Source: Streptomyces sp. AP-93 (lineage in GTDB: Bacteria; Actinomycetota; Actinomycetes; Streptomycetales; Streptomycetaceae). From it: a stretch of 64,000 nucleotides of DNA. This document shows positions 27,618 to 36,395 of this stretch, piece by piece. The notes below the pieces were generated by a model, which did no database searches, was not told the DNA's origin, and saw nothing but the letters and a program-made list of their open reading frames with translations. The stretch spans positions 175,067-239,066 of the forward strand of contig NZ_JALGBX010000013.1 of the NCBI RefSeq assembly GCF_022808175.1, written 5' to 3'. The first letter of the stretch is position 1. Each line of letters opens with the position of its first letter. A program made the position numbers and the translations under genes.

Positions 27618-28177
27618 TGCACACCCGGACAGCGGGACGCCGTTCCCTCACCGGGCGCCCCTTCTACGCGATGCAGGCCGTGACAAACCCAGCCGGCCGC
27701 GCGAACGGCAGCCTTCGATGCGCCTGTGGCCTTGGATCTGGGGGCTGTTTCGGTCTGCCCGCCTTCCCCTGAAAGGGGTACGCGTAGCCACGGAGGGTGA
27801 GATCCGGGCCTCCCGGCGGTGACCCGCCCCACAGGACCTTGGTCACATACGAGGCGGGATAGTAGTCCTTAAACGACCCTTACCCACCCCCTCACACCGC
27901 CCCCCACCTGCACCGATACCGTCCCGGCCGGTGGGGGCCGTTCCGCCCCGGCTGCGAGGGCCACTAGTAAGAGGGGTCGTTGCCAGACGCCCCGGACCCC
28001 CGTAGAACTGGATGAGTCGCAAGGCGGACGGAGATTCCCCGGGCTCACCCCCGGACGGTTCACCCCCGGATCCGGTTCTCCCGCTCCCGCCGACGAACCC
28101 CTCTCCTTCGCGTGAGTGGCTCACGCATGTCTTCGGCATGCCTGCGACCGCCCTTGTCCCCTTCGAAAGGCCCGTCC
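27618..28177. other. Non-coding leader region before the lytic transglycosylase gene
   Basis: No supported gene in 560 bp. ACGACCCTTAC (27873-27883) and GTAAGAGGGGTCGT (27967-27980) are imperfect inverted repeats about 80 bp apart. Two hairpins are stacked just before the gene: GCGTGAG/CTCACGC (28110-28126) and GCATG/CATGC (28125-28141). The duplicated TCACCCCCGGA near 28045-28065 is a direct repeat. The region probably holds a structured 5' leader; the conserved parts of the c-di-AMP riboswitch were sought and not found. Confidence 0.5.
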
Positions 28178-28582
28178 GTGTCCCACACCGTCATCCGCCG
28201 CATCGCCGCTTCCAAGAAGGCCCTCGCCGGTACCGTCCTTGCTCTGGGAGTGGCCGGTTCCATGCTGGCCGCGGTTCCCGCGCAGGCCGCCCCGATGAGC
28301 GCCAAGGCGATCGCCCAGCAGATGATCAAGGACCCGGCCCAGTTCGCGGCGTTCAACAACATCGTCTCGAGGGAGAGCGGCTGGAACCACACCGCCACGA
28401 ACTCCTCCTCGGGCGCCTACGGCCTGGTCCAGGCCCTGCCGGCCTCGAAGATGGCCTCGGCGGGCTCGGACTGGAAGACCAACCCGGCAACCCAGATCAA
28501 GTGGGGCCTGGACTACATGAACTCCCGCTACGGCAGCCCCGAAGGCGCCTGGACCTTCTGGCAGAACCACCACTGGTACTAA
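28178..28582 (+). CDS. Secreted lytic transglycosylase-like (SLT) protein
   Basis: 134 residues from the GTG at 28178, after a GAAAGG box. A signal peptide (IRRIAASKKALAGTVLALG, cleavage after AVPAQA) precedes a short SLT domain: FNNIVSRESGWNHTATNSSS with the catalytic Glu in SRESGW, GAYGLVQALPASKM, and the typical C-terminus QIKWGLDYMNSRYG and WTFWQNHHWY. It cleaves the glycan strands of peptidoglycan and belongs to the small Streptomyces wall-remodelling hydrolases. A structured leader lies upstream and a very strong terminator downstream, so it is monocistronic. Confidence 0.92.
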   Translation: MSHTVIRRIAASKKALAGTVLALGVAGSMLAAVPAQAAPMSAKAIAQQMIKDPAQFAAFNNIVSRESGWNHTATNSSSGAYGLVQALPASKMASAGSDWKTNPATQIKWGLDYMNSRYGSPEGAWTFWQNHHWY

Positions 28583-28606
28583 ACCCGCCAGCGGACCGCG
28601 AGAACA

Positions 28607-28645
28607 CGACAACGCTCGGCCGGACTCCCCGGCCGAGCGTTGTCG
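28607..28645 (+). terminator. Very strong 17-bp hairpin terminator
   Basis: CGACAACGCTCGGCCGG (28607-28623) pairs perfectly with CCGGCCGAGCGTTGTCG (28629-28645) around a 5-base loop, 24 bp after the transglycosylase stop. Confidence 0.9.
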
Positions 28646-28776
28646 CGTCCGCACGCCACCACCGGGATCCCACGCCGATGCTGCCTGCGCCAGGGCGACG
28701 TCGGCGTCGTGTGTGTGGGCAACGATGCGGAAAACGCGTCGACAGCACCCCTCGGTACCCGGCAAAGTGGCCGCCC

Positions 28777-29517
28777 GTGACGAGCAGTGAGCTGTGGACC
28801 CGTGCGACCGCCGACCGCTACGACGCCGAGGAGGCCGAGACGTCCTCGGCCGCCGTTCTCGGACCGACTCTCGCCTTCCTCGCCGAGCTCGCCGGAGGCG
28901 GCCGGGCACTGGAGTTGGCTATCGGGACCGGACGGGTGGGCGTCCCGCTCCGGGAACGCGGCGTGCCGGTCGTGGGCATCGAACTGTCCGAGCACATGGC
29001 AGCGGTACTGCGGCGCAAGCTCGGCGAGGACATGCTCCCGGTGACCATCGGGGACATGGCCGCCACGGCCGTCCCGGGCGAGTTCACCCTGGTCTACCTC
29101 GTCTACAACACCATCACGAACCTGCTCACACAGGACGAGCAGGTCGAGTGCTTCCGCAACGCCGCACGTCATCTGGAGCCGGGCGGCCGATTCGTCATCG
29201 AGCTGGGCGTGCCGCCGCTGAGGTTGCTGCCGCCCGGCCAGGTCGCGGTGCCGTTCGACGTCTCCGAGCAGCATCTCGGCTTCGACACCTTCGACCTCGT
29301 CGAGCAGATCCTCGTCTCGCACCACTTCACCCGCGACGCCGACGACGGCCGCTACCGCCGCGAGAACTCCCGGCACCGCTACGCCTGGCCGGCCGAGCTC
29401 GACCTGATGGCACGGATCGCCGGGCTCGAGCTGGAACGTCGCGTCGCGGACTGGGACGGGACGCCGTTCACCCAGGACTCCGCGAAGCACATCTCCGTGT
29501 GGCGCAAGCCAACCTGA
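28777..29517 (+). CDS. SAM-dependent methyltransferase
   Basis: 246 residues from a GTG at 28777; no strong ribosome binding site. Class I methyltransferase fold: ADRYDAEEAE at the N-terminus, motif I ALELAIGTGRVGVPLRERG, acidic motif II VVGIELSEHM, then GDMAATAVPGEFTLVYLVYN and LEPGGRFVIELG. The glycine loop reads ELAIGTGR, as in a common actinobacterial group of unknown substrate. The following gene (dioxygenase) starts 75 bp downstream; a functional link is possible but not shown. Confidence 0.88.
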   Translation: MTSSELWTRATADRYDAEEAETSSAAVLGPTLAFLAELAGGGRALELAIGTGRVGVPLRERGVPVVGIELSEHMAAVLRRKLGEDMLPVTIGDMAATAVPGEFTLVYLVYNTITNLLTQDEQVECFRNAARHLEPGGRFVIELGVPPLRLLPPGQVAVPFDVSEQHLGFDTFDLVEQILVSHHFTRDADDGRYRRENSRHRYAWPAELDLMARIAGLELERRVADWDGTPFTQDSAKHISVWRKPT

Positions 29518-29591
29518 GATCGGCCACCGGGCGGTCAGCGTAAGTCGTGCAGGGGCTGACGGGGAGCTGGTGACCGGGAGGAGGGCGAGGT

Positions 29592-30487
29592 GTGCGTAAG
29601 GTCGGCACGGCCGCCGGCGCCATGGCCGCGCTGGTGACCTGTTGGAGGAACACGTGGGAAATGCTGAGCCCCGACGGCGGCCGCACACTGATGCGGGGGG
29701 TCCTGGCGCACCAGGAGCGGATGGTCTGCGTGAGCGTGGGTTCGCCCGCTACGGCGCTGAGCAATTCGGCATAGCCCCGGGCGGCTCCGCGGCGAGGGAC
29801 TTGGCCCAGATCCAGGAGAGCTGCGCGGATCTTCCGCCCGACCCGTACGCTCCGGGAACGAACCGGTTCCGCCGCTATTCCCATGCCGTGTATCTCCCGT
29901 GGAAGGACGAACTGTCCTGGATTCCCGGAACCCCCGACCCCGTACACGGTACGGTCACCAACTTCTCCCAGGGCGAGGACGACCCTGAGCACCCGCGGAA
30001 GCTCCGCGTCCTCCCCGACATCCCCGAGGCGCTGCGCGACAACGCACTGCTGCTGAGGCTCCTGCACTGGGACATCGAGCAGGTCCTTGCTCTGAGGGAC
30101 CTGAGGAGGCGGCCGCTGTGGGCTGGGGTTCACCTGATCAGGCTCGGCGTCGACCGTCCGGGTCAGGATGCTGTTTCTTCCCCGAACTGCCTCCACCAGG
30201 ACGGAGGTTCGGCCAGCACGTTCACTTTCGCCCACCTGATCAGCCGTACCAACGTCACGGGTGGGCAGAACGTCATTGCCACGCCGGGCAGTGCGGGCCT
30301 GCAGCCCGAGGACCCGTGGGCGGACATCCACACCAGTTTCACCCTCGCCGACCCACTGGATGGCTACGCCGTCCACGACCACAGGGTCAGCCACTACGTC
30401 GGCCCGGTCCGCACGGGCTCCGAACCGGGGCCGGGCGAACGGTCCATCCTCATCGTCGGCCTCGCCCCGTACATCCCCCAGCTGTGA
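29592..30487 (+). pseudogene. 2OG-Fe(II) dioxygenase (amino-acid hydroxylase-like) with a one-base frameshift
   Basis: From about 29730 to 30487 the frame encodes a 2OG-Fe oxygenase of the Pfam 2OG-Fe_Oxy_2 kind: LRERGFARYGAEQFG, NRFRRYSHAVYLPW, iron ligands HQD (30194-30202) and the distal His in HDHRVSHYV, then SILIVGLAPY. Upstream, the G/C-at-third-position signal lies in a different frame starting at GTG 29592 (GGAGGAGGG box): MRKVGTAAG, then MLSPDGGRTLMRGVLAHQERMV. The two frames join if one base is added near 29721-29735, giving 298 residues. A GTG at 29654 with GGAGG box could start the second frame directly, but its codons there are unlike coding sequence of this genome. Confidence 0.7.
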
Positions 30488-30546
30488 CACCGCCACCGCC
30501 GGAGCCCGCCGACCTCTGCATGCGTGTCCGTCAAGTCCAGGCGGCC

Positions 30547-31518
30547 TTACACCTGGTCGAGGTGGGCGCGCTGCGCCGGGGTCAGGTCCAGGTCGACGGC
30601 GTCCAGGGCCTCGTCGAGCTGGGCGAGGGTCGAGGCGCCGACGACGGGCAGGATGGGGAGGTCGCCACCGAGCAGCCAGGCCAGGACGACTTGGTTGGCG
30701 GTCGCGCCGGTCTCGGCCGCCACGTCACGCAGCGCGGCCAACTGGGCGGCTGCGCCGGGGTGATCGAAGCCGCTCGGGAGGGGCTTGGCGGGGTCGGTGT
30801 ACGCGCCGGCCAGCAGGGAAGTGTAGGCGAGCAGCGTGACGCCGGGTTCGCTGCGGACGTAGTCGAGCAGTTCCGGCGTCGCGTGCTCGCAGGAGCCGAA
30901 GGTCGCGCGGGGCCGGGGCCGGAGGTAGGTGTACTGCTGCTGTACGCAGCTGTATCCGGCCACTCCCTGCTCGCGGGCCGCCGCACGGGCCCGGTCGATG
31001 CGCCAGGTGACCTGGTTGCTGACGCCCAGGACGTCGACGGTGCCGTCGGCGACGAGTCCGCCGAACGCCGCGACCGTCTCGGCCAGTGCCGGCCGGCGGT
31101 CCTCCATGTGCGCGTACAGGACGTCGAGCCGGTCGGTGCCGAGCCGCTTGAGGCTGCCTTCGACTCCGGCCTGGACGGCTGCCGCCGACAGTCCCTCCGC
31201 AGTGCCCGGCCACTCACCGGGGCCGGTCGGCCGGGCGCCGACCTTGCTGGCCAGCACGACCTCGTCGCGGTTGCCGCGTTCGGCGAGCCAGCGTCCGATC
31301 ACCAGCTCGCTCTCGTCGCCGTTCGCGCCGTCGAGCCAGAAGGAGTAGCAGTTGGCGGTGTCGATGAAGGTCCCGCCACGTTCGACGAACCGGTCCAGCA
31401 GGTCGATCGCGCGCTGCTCGTCGATGCGGGTGCCAAACGGCAGCGTGCCAAGGCAGAGCGTGCTCACCGTCGGGCCGGGAGTGCCGTCAGCGCGCAGGCC
31501 AAGGGTACGGAAACGCAT
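30547..31518 (-). CDS. Aldo/keto reductase
   Basis: 323 residues from the ATG at 31518 with a GAGGAA box. TIM-barrel AKR with catalytic Asp53 and Tyr58 in FIDTANCYSFW, Lys in EVVLASKVG and His in DVLYAHMEDRRP; NADPH-binding C-terminal motif PILPVVGASTLAQLDEAL. It reduces aldehydes or ketones; the substrate is not evident. It is divergent from a MerR regulator, and the MerR-type operator in the gap overlaps this gene's promoter with the -35 TTGACC on the minus strand, so this gene is the expected target. Confidence 0.92.
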   Translation of the reverse strand: MRFRTLGLRADGTPGPTVSTLCLGTLPFGTRIDEQRAIDLLDRFVERGGTFIDTANCYSFWLDGANGDESELVIGRWLAERGNRDEVVLASKVGARPTGPGEWPGTAEGLSAAAVQAGVEGSLKRLGTDRLDVLYAHMEDRRPALAETVAAFGGLVADGTVDVLGVSNQVTWRIDRARAAAREQGVAGYSCVQQQYTYLRPRPRATFGSCEHATPELLDYVRSEPGVTLLAYTSLLAGAYTDPAKPLPSGFDHPGAAAQLAALRDVAAETGATANQVVLAWLLGGDLPILPVVGASTLAQLDEALDAVDLDLTPAQRAHLDQV

Positions 31519-31594
31519 GGGAGTTCCTCTACAAAGGGGGGCGTGGGCTGGGCCGTTGGCGTGGGACGCCGGGCGCCGTGAAAGGAACGGTGCC

Positions 31595-31617
31595 ACCTGG
31601 AGCGCGGTCCAGGTCAA
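31595..31617 (-). promoter_or_regulatory. MerR-type operator/promoter of the aldo/keto reductase
   Basis: On the minus strand TTGACC (31617-31612) is followed by the dyad ACCTGGA-N6-TCCAGGT (31614-31595). A dyad set directly after the -35 and between the promoter elements, with the long spacing this implies, is the signature of MerR-activated promoters such as those of SoxR and CueR. It lies about 80-100 bp before the reductase start. Confidence 0.75.
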
Positions 31618-31658
31618 ACCATTCGGCGGCCCGTTGCCGCCGATGGCATGATCCCCGC

Positions 31659-32036
31659 ATGAGCGCACCCACGACCGAGTACCTGACCCCTGCCGAGACG
31701 GTCGAACGGTCCGGCTTCAGCCTGGACACCCTGCGGTACTACGAACGCATCGGTCTGCTGGGCGCCGTCCCCCGCTCGCACACCGGCCACCGCCGCTTCA
31801 CCCAGCACGATCTTCAGTGGCTGGCCGTGCTGCGCTGCCTGCGCGACACCGGGATGCCGATCGCCGAGATGCGGCGCTTCGCCGGACTCGTCCGCGATGG
31901 CGACGGGACCTTCGCCGAGCGCCTGGCCTTGCTGGAGCAGCACGACGCGCAGGTGGAGGAGAACATCCTCCACCTGCGCGGCCAGCAGGCGTACGTCCGC
32001 GAGAAGATCTCCTTCTACCGCCGGGCATTGAACTGA
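31659..32036 (+). CDS. MerR family transcriptional regulator
   Basis: 125 residues from the ATG at 31659. N-terminal winged HTH with TPAETVERSGFSLDTLRYYE and RIGLLGAVPRSHTGHRRF, then the dimerisation coiled coil (LRCLRDTGMPIAEMRRFAGL, LLEQHDAQVEENILHLRGQQ). No cysteine-rich metal loop, so it belongs to the group that senses organic compounds or redox stress rather than metals. It is divergent from the aldo/keto reductase, with a clear MerR dyad between them. Confidence 0.92.
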   Translation: MSAPTTEYLTPAETVERSGFSLDTLRYYERIGLLGAVPRSHTGHRRFTQHDLQWLAVLRCLRDTGMPIAEMRRFAGLVRDGDGTFAERLALLEQHDAQVEENILHLRGQQAYVREKISFYRRALN

Positions 32037-32338
32037 CACGTCTTCAGATTCGTATGCCGATCCGCACGACCGAGCCGGGCCGGGAGTGCCCGCCGCCGGG
32101 CCACGGCTACCCGCGAGCGTGAGCGCGGCCGTCCCCGCTGCGCCCGTACGCCGACGTCAGCCGTTCGTGTGGCGGTCGACGAAGGTTACCCGCGAGAACT
32201 CCCACCACTCCGGCATCCCGTTGGTCGGGTACGGCGCGCTCCCGGGGTGCTCCTGCAGAGCTGCCAGGTCTGTGTGCCCGTACTGGAGGGTCGGCCCGGG
32301 CTGCGCCTGTGCCGCCCGGGCCTGTGGATCACCGGTGC
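32037..32338. other. No supported gene
   Basis: About 300 bp after the MerR gene. Reading frames are short and lack the third-position G/C pattern. I see no RNA gene, terminator or mobile element here. Confidence 0.5.
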
Positions 32339-32503
32339 TCAGGCGAAGTGCGCGGTGATGCCCTGGGAAGAGACGTAGATCCGGTTGCCTGCGGCGGCGA
32401 TGCCCTCGGCGTCGGCGGTGATGTGGCCGCCGGATCCGGTGGAGTCGAGCCTGGTCCGCGAGGTGCGTGTGGTTGAGCCGGGGTTGTCGGTGTCGTCGGC
32501 GTG
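32339..32503 (-). pseudogene. C-terminal fragment of a secreted beta-propeller-like protein
   Basis: About 50 codons ending at a TGA (32339-32341) have good codon bias: LDSTGSGGHITADAEGIAAA, then GNRIYVSSQGITAHFA. This looks like the last blade of an extracellular propeller or FG-GAP-like protein. Upstream the coding pattern jumps frames and ends, with no start. It is a remnant; the family assignment is weak. Confidence 0.4.
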
Positions 32504-32748
32504 GGCAGTCCGGCCAGTGACAGGGCGGGGCCTGCGAGGGTGCGCGGGGTGACAGCAGTGTGATGCGGTTGGTCACGTACACCTTGTGAACCGATCTGCG
32601 GGTATGCGCGACCTTGTGATGCTGCGCAGGTTCGTCGACCGCAGCGCAGTTTCCCTGATCCGCGACATCGCCACCTGACGACGGCCTTCGTGAACTCCAG
32701 TTTCCCCGCTGGGAATTGGAGCGGACGACGTCCCGCCGGACGGGCGGC

Positions 32749-32764
32749 CCGGCGGCGCCGCCGG
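32749..32764 (-). terminator. GC palindrome after NACHT gene
   Basis: CCGGCGGCGCCGCCGG is a perfect 16-bp palindrome 12 bp beyond the NACHT stop codon. It could form a cruciform or terminator-like hairpin, but it has almost no loop. Confidence 0.35.
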
Positions 32765-32775
32765 CCTCTGTGCGG

Positions 32776-35094
32776 TCACGGCAGGGCGGGCCGGCCGGAG
32801 CGCGTGTCACTGTTCGGGGCGGGGCGGGGGGTGGGGACCGTGTCGCGGTGGGCGAGGCGCTGCTGGAGACGGGCATGGCGGAATTGGTAGACGGGGCCGA
32901 CCTGGCGCAGGACGCCGAGGCGGTGGGCGTCGTCGAGGAAGGCCTGCAGGTTCCAGGGGAGTTGGCTGCGGGCGGCGAGCAGCAGGCGGGCGGCGGTGTA
33001 GTACGGCCAGGCGCGCGCGGCGAGGGCGAGCACGAGACCGGTGGGTCCCATGCTCAGCAGCAGGCCGAGGAACTCCGCTGCCTCTGCTTTGCCCTGCAGA
33101 ACCAGGAGGAGACCGCAGGGCATGGTGACGAGGAGGGGCGCCGCGCAGCAGCCGACGAGGGTGACGAGGCGGTCGGCGCGGACGGTGGCGGCGGGGTGCA
33201 GGCGATCCCGTGCGGTCGTCGTGCCGCGGGTGAAGTACAGCATGGCCTGGCCGGTGCCGAAGAGGGCGCCGAGACCCAGGCCGTACGCCCAGAGCGGGGC
33301 GGCGGACCGGGCGGCAGACGCAGCGGCGCCCGTGGGGTGCACGACGAGGCCGTAGGCCCAGAGAGCGACTGCGGTGAGGAGCGTGGTGCCGAGGACCAGG
33401 AGCGCGGCCCGCACGAGGCGGCGCGACCGGTGTGCCGGGGTGAGCGTGCCGCGGCTCGGTACGGGCGGGGGTGAGGGGTGTCCGGACGGGTACAGGACGA
33501 GGAGGAAGGAGAAGCCGAGGACGCACACGCAGCCGATCGCGTACCAGGCGGGCTCCACTCCCGGGACCGGGTCGACCGTCATCCCGGGAACGGCGAAGGC
33601 CAGTCCGCCGAGAGACGCGGTGAGGGCGGGACCGAGGGGGCGGGCGGGGATCCACGCGGCCGTCAGGCACGCGCACCACACGCCGACGGCGGCGGACCGT
33701 ACGTACCACTCGGCCAGGCCCGGCTCCGGCGGCGGAGCCCCTGGCAGGGAACGAGCGACGGCGCAGCCCAGCAAGGTGAGGACGACGAGGGCGGCGGCCA
33801 GGGCGGTGGCGCGGGACCAGGCGCGCGCGATCGTGGGAGTGTCGTCGTACAGCCGCCACCAGGCGAGGTCATAGGTGCGCCGCCGCGCCATGCCGGAGGC
33901 CAGGCGGGTGAGGTGGCGCTGGGCGTCCTCGGGGCTCCAGCGGCGGGCAGGGTCCCGGCGCCGGGCGCGTTCGTAGGTGACGGGCACGACGGCGTCCAGG
34001 AGGTGGTCCTCGACGGCCTCCTTGGTGGTGAGGCGCAGCAGCTCCGAGGGGTCGCCGGTGCCCTCGGTGTACACGGTCCGGGCGAGGGCCACACTCAGAG
34101 GGCTGGTGAGGGTCTGCGCGAGGGCGCCGTCGGGGTGATCCCGCAGGTTTTCCGCCACGAGGTCCCAGCGGGTCCGGGACGGTCCCGCCGCCGTGGCGAG
34201 GCGGAGCTGTTCGAGGGAGTCCGCGGCATGCAGTGCGGCGGGCTCGATCACCGCGGCACCGGTCAGCGGGCCCGCCCCGGCCACGGCCGCGCCGAAGGCC
34301 TCGGTCCGGCAGGTCAGGACCAGGGGTGCGTCGGGGTCGAAGGCGTCCTTCAGCGCTTTCAGAACCGCCTGCTGGGCCGCCTCGGGGAGTTCGTCCAGCC
34401 CGTCGATGACCGGCAGGATCCGCCGGCCGTCGAGGAGGTCGTCGAGGGCACTCGGGCCGTAGGCGTCGGCGTCGGTGAGGGCGGGGTAGTCGGCGGCGAT
34501 CCGGCGGCGCAGCCAGACGGTGCCGTTCTCCCGGTCCGGGTCGAAGGAAGCGGGGGTGAGCAGCACGGGCACCGGATCGCCCTGACCGCGGGCGCCGAGC
34601 AGAGCAAGCGCCAGCAGGACCGCGAAGGTGGTCTTGCCCGACCCCGCCGAACCGAGGACGACGAGCCGGCCGGGGCGGGGCGGCGGGCCCAGGAGCGCGG
34701 CCAGCTCATCAGGCTGGTCCACCCGGCACGAGACCGGCCCACCGATCAGCGGGGAGTGTCCCCACAGGTCCTCGCGCGGGGAGTCCGACCAGGTCACGGG
34801 GAGGGGCAGCGGGGTGTACAGGCCGCGCAGCCGCGCCTCCTCGCGCCACTGCGCCTGGACCAACCGGGCCAGGGCGTCCTGGGCCTGCGTCAGCTGGTCG
34901 CCGTCGGAGCGCGCCCGGCCGGGTGAGCGGCGCCAGGCCCACACCGAGAGTGCGCCGAACACGCTGAGGACAGTGGCGAGGACAGATGCAGCCGTCGAGA
35001 CGACCTCGGCGTTCTGTACGCCCCACAGCACCGCCAGTGTCAGGGCCACTGCCCCGCAGAGCCCCCAGGTCACCCTCCAGCGCCCGTCGCGCAT
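32776..35094 (-). CDS. Membrane NACHT-domain ATPase
   Basis: 772 residues from the ATG at 35094 with a GGGGGAA box; longer readings lack coding character. Two N-terminal transmembrane helices (about 10-26 and 31-52), then NACHT: P-loop LGSAGSGKTTF (148-158), Walker B ILPVIDGLDELPE (226-238) and sensor LVLTCRTEAF. A helical region follows (WDLVAENLRDHPDGALAQTL, LLDAVVPVTYERARRR), then about eight hydrophobic segments and a C-terminal VYQFRHARLQQRLA motif common in this family. NACHT proteins are signal-transducing ATPases, some of them antiphage; no effector domain or partner gene is visible, so function is open. Confidence 0.88.
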   Translation of the reverse strand: MRDGRWRVTWGLCGAVALTLAVLWGVQNAEVVSTAASVLATVLSVFGALSVWAWRRSPGRARSDGDQLTQAQDALARLVQAQWREEARLRGLYTPLPLPVTWSDSPREDLWGHSPLIGGPVSCRVDQPDELAALLGPPPRPGRLVVLGSAGSGKTTFAVLLALALLGARGQGDPVPVLLTPASFDPDRENGTVWLRRRIAADYPALTDADAYGPSALDDLLDGRRILPVIDGLDELPEAAQQAVLKALKDAFDPDAPLVLTCRTEAFGAAVAGAGPLTGAAVIEPAALHAADSLEQLRLATAAGPSRTRWDLVAENLRDHPDGALAQTLTSPLSVALARTVYTEGTGDPSELLRLTTKEAVEDHLLDAVVPVTYERARRRDPARRWSPEDAQRHLTRLASGMARRRTYDLAWWRLYDDTPTIARAWSRATALAAALVVLTLLGCAVARSLPGAPPPEPGLAEWYVRSAAVGVWCACLTAAWIPARPLGPALTASLGGLAFAVPGMTVDPVPGVEPAWYAIGCVCVLGFSFLLVLYPSGHPSPPPVPSRGTLTPAHRSRRLVRAALLVLGTTLLTAVALWAYGLVVHPTGAAASAARSAAPLWAYGLGLGALFGTGQAMLYFTRGTTTARDRLHPAATVRADRLVTLVGCCAAPLLVTMPCGLLLVLQGKAEAAEFLGLLLSMGPTGLVLALAARAWPYYTAARLLLAARSQLPWNLQAFLDDAHRLGVLRQVGPVYQFRHARLQQRLAHRDTVPTPRPAPNSDTRSGRPALP

Positions 35095-35794
35095 ACCGTT
35101 CCCCCGTCTCCCGGCCGCAGGTCTCCCAGCGGTCTTCGCGTCCAGAACATCCAGTCGGAGCAACGAGGTGATGCCGGGCAGGGGCACGGAAACCGGGGGG
35201 CGCGGCGGGGGCGCTCGGGGGCAGCGCGCCCGGCCCCTGGTCAACCCGGCTGGTCCTGCTGACGCCCGCGCCAAGGCCGCTCGGCGTGGCGTGAGAGTGC
35301 TCCGGACGCACTGCTGGATCGGTGAGGTCGGCCGCTTGGTGCGCACGTACGAGGTTGGTGTTCCTGCAGGGGGCGCCGGGTGGGTGCTGTGGTCCGGGTA
35401 CACGGACGCGGGTCTGGTTCTGTCACTGATGGCCGGCGCCGTGGTCCTGAACAGCCTGTGGCGCTCGGGCACCCTGGATCGCACCACGCCGCCGCCCGAT
35501 CCGGACGGCGTACTGGGCCGCCCGCGGCACGGCTGGCGATCTCGACACCGCACAGGCCGCCGCCCACCTCGGCCTCGACGAGGAGGCTGTACGCAAGCTC
35601 ATAGCCCGGTTCGGGCGTTGGAGTCCCCACCGCTGACCCGGGCCACCGGCAGGGTTTGGCGGCCCGCCCGGGCCGACGTGCGAAGGAGGTCCCGGGCGGG
35701 CTCCGCCGATCAGCGTGCCAGCCCGGCACGAGCGGACACGACGGCCACGCTGCAGCTGAGCACGGGAACCGGATCCCCCTCGAACGCGGAGGCT
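35095..35794. other. No supported gene; possible fragment of an HTH protein
   Basis: 700 bp upstream of the NACHT gene. On the plus strand, 35530-35635 reads LDTAQAAAHLGLDEEAVRKL and IARFGRWSPHR before a stop, with coding-like codons, which could be the last helix-turn-helix of a lost gene. Elsewhere frames are short and unconvincing. The NACHT promoter should lie at 35095-35250; no clear -35/-10 pair is seen. Confidence 0.4.
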
Positions 35795-36094
35795 TTACAG
35801 GGCGCTTTCGTAGACCACGGTCGTGTCCGGGCAGTCCTCGGCGAGTCCGAGGAGCGCTTGTACCTCAGCGTCGTCCGTAGCCAGGTCCCACCTCAGCTTC
35901 GTGCCAACCCAGGTCGCGGCGTACGTGCAGTGGTAGGAGACGTCCGAAGGCAGCCACTCGGCCGGATCCTTGTCGCTCTTGCTCCTGTTGCTGGCGGCGG
36001 AGACCGCGATCAGGGTGTCGGGGCTGTTCTGGTCGTTCGCATACGCCTGCCGCCGCGCCGCCGACCACGGCGCCTGCTCATCTGGCGGGGAGCG
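35795..36094 (-). pseudogene. C-terminal half of an HNH-family (DUF1524-type) nuclease
   Basis: 100 codons between a TGA (36095-36097) and the stop TAA (35795-35797) read PWSAARRQAYANDQNSPDTL, NRSKSDKDPAEWLPSD and YHCTYAATWVGTKLRWDL. This is the C-terminal part of secreted Streptomyces HNH endonuclease-like proteins. The preceding His-containing catalytic part (usually HVVPLAEAW-like) is absent, so the fragment cannot be an active nuclease. Confidence 0.65.
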
Positions 36095-36395
36095 TCATTC
36101 GAACTGTGCGGTATTCCCGGCTCATGGGCGCCGGACAGGCGCCGGCGGGGACGTCAGCGGCCGGTCGCGGCGCCACTCGTAGCGCCACGCCGTGTCGAGG
36201 TCTACAGGCCGCCGGAACCGTCCTCGTGGTCATGGCCGGCATCGGAGTGGCCCGCAGACAGTCCGACCGCTGTCTGGCCTTCGCGATCGCCCGGCCGGTT
36301 CTCCCGGCGTTATGGCTCAGGGGGTGGTGAGGAAGTCGTAGTAGCCGGTGCCCGCGACGAGTACGGAGGTGAAGGTGAGGGGGAGCCCGGCGGCG
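36095..36395. other. No supported gene
   Basis: Short frames only. A piece at 36317-36420 on the minus strand (GLPLTFTSVLVAGTGYYDFL) has a hydrophobic segment and may be the tail of another lost gene. Confidence 0.35.

Noticed and set aside
27618..28177. c-di-AMP (ydaO) riboswitch before the transglycosylase gene
   Set aside because: Genes of this kind often have one, but conserved stretches such as GGGGAACC and AGCTAACC are not present; only generic hairpins were found.
29654..29730. GTG at 29654 with a good GGAGG box as start of an intact dioxygenase
   Set aside because: Codons from 29654 to about 29725 in this frame have low G/C at third positions, unlike this genome's genes, while another frame there is strongly coding. 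Kept as an alternative only.
32157..32876. 239-codon minus-strand frame upstream of the NACHT stop
   Set aside because: Strings of Arg, His and Pro typical of non-coding frames; a different frame in the same place carries a better-looking gene remnant.
32873..32902. Sequence resembling the 5' part of tRNA-Leu (TGGCGGAATTGGTAGACG)
   Set aside because: It is the reverse complement of codons for the conserved VYQFRHAR motif at the end of the NACHT protein. No anticodon arm, T arm or acceptor stem follows, so the match is coincidental.
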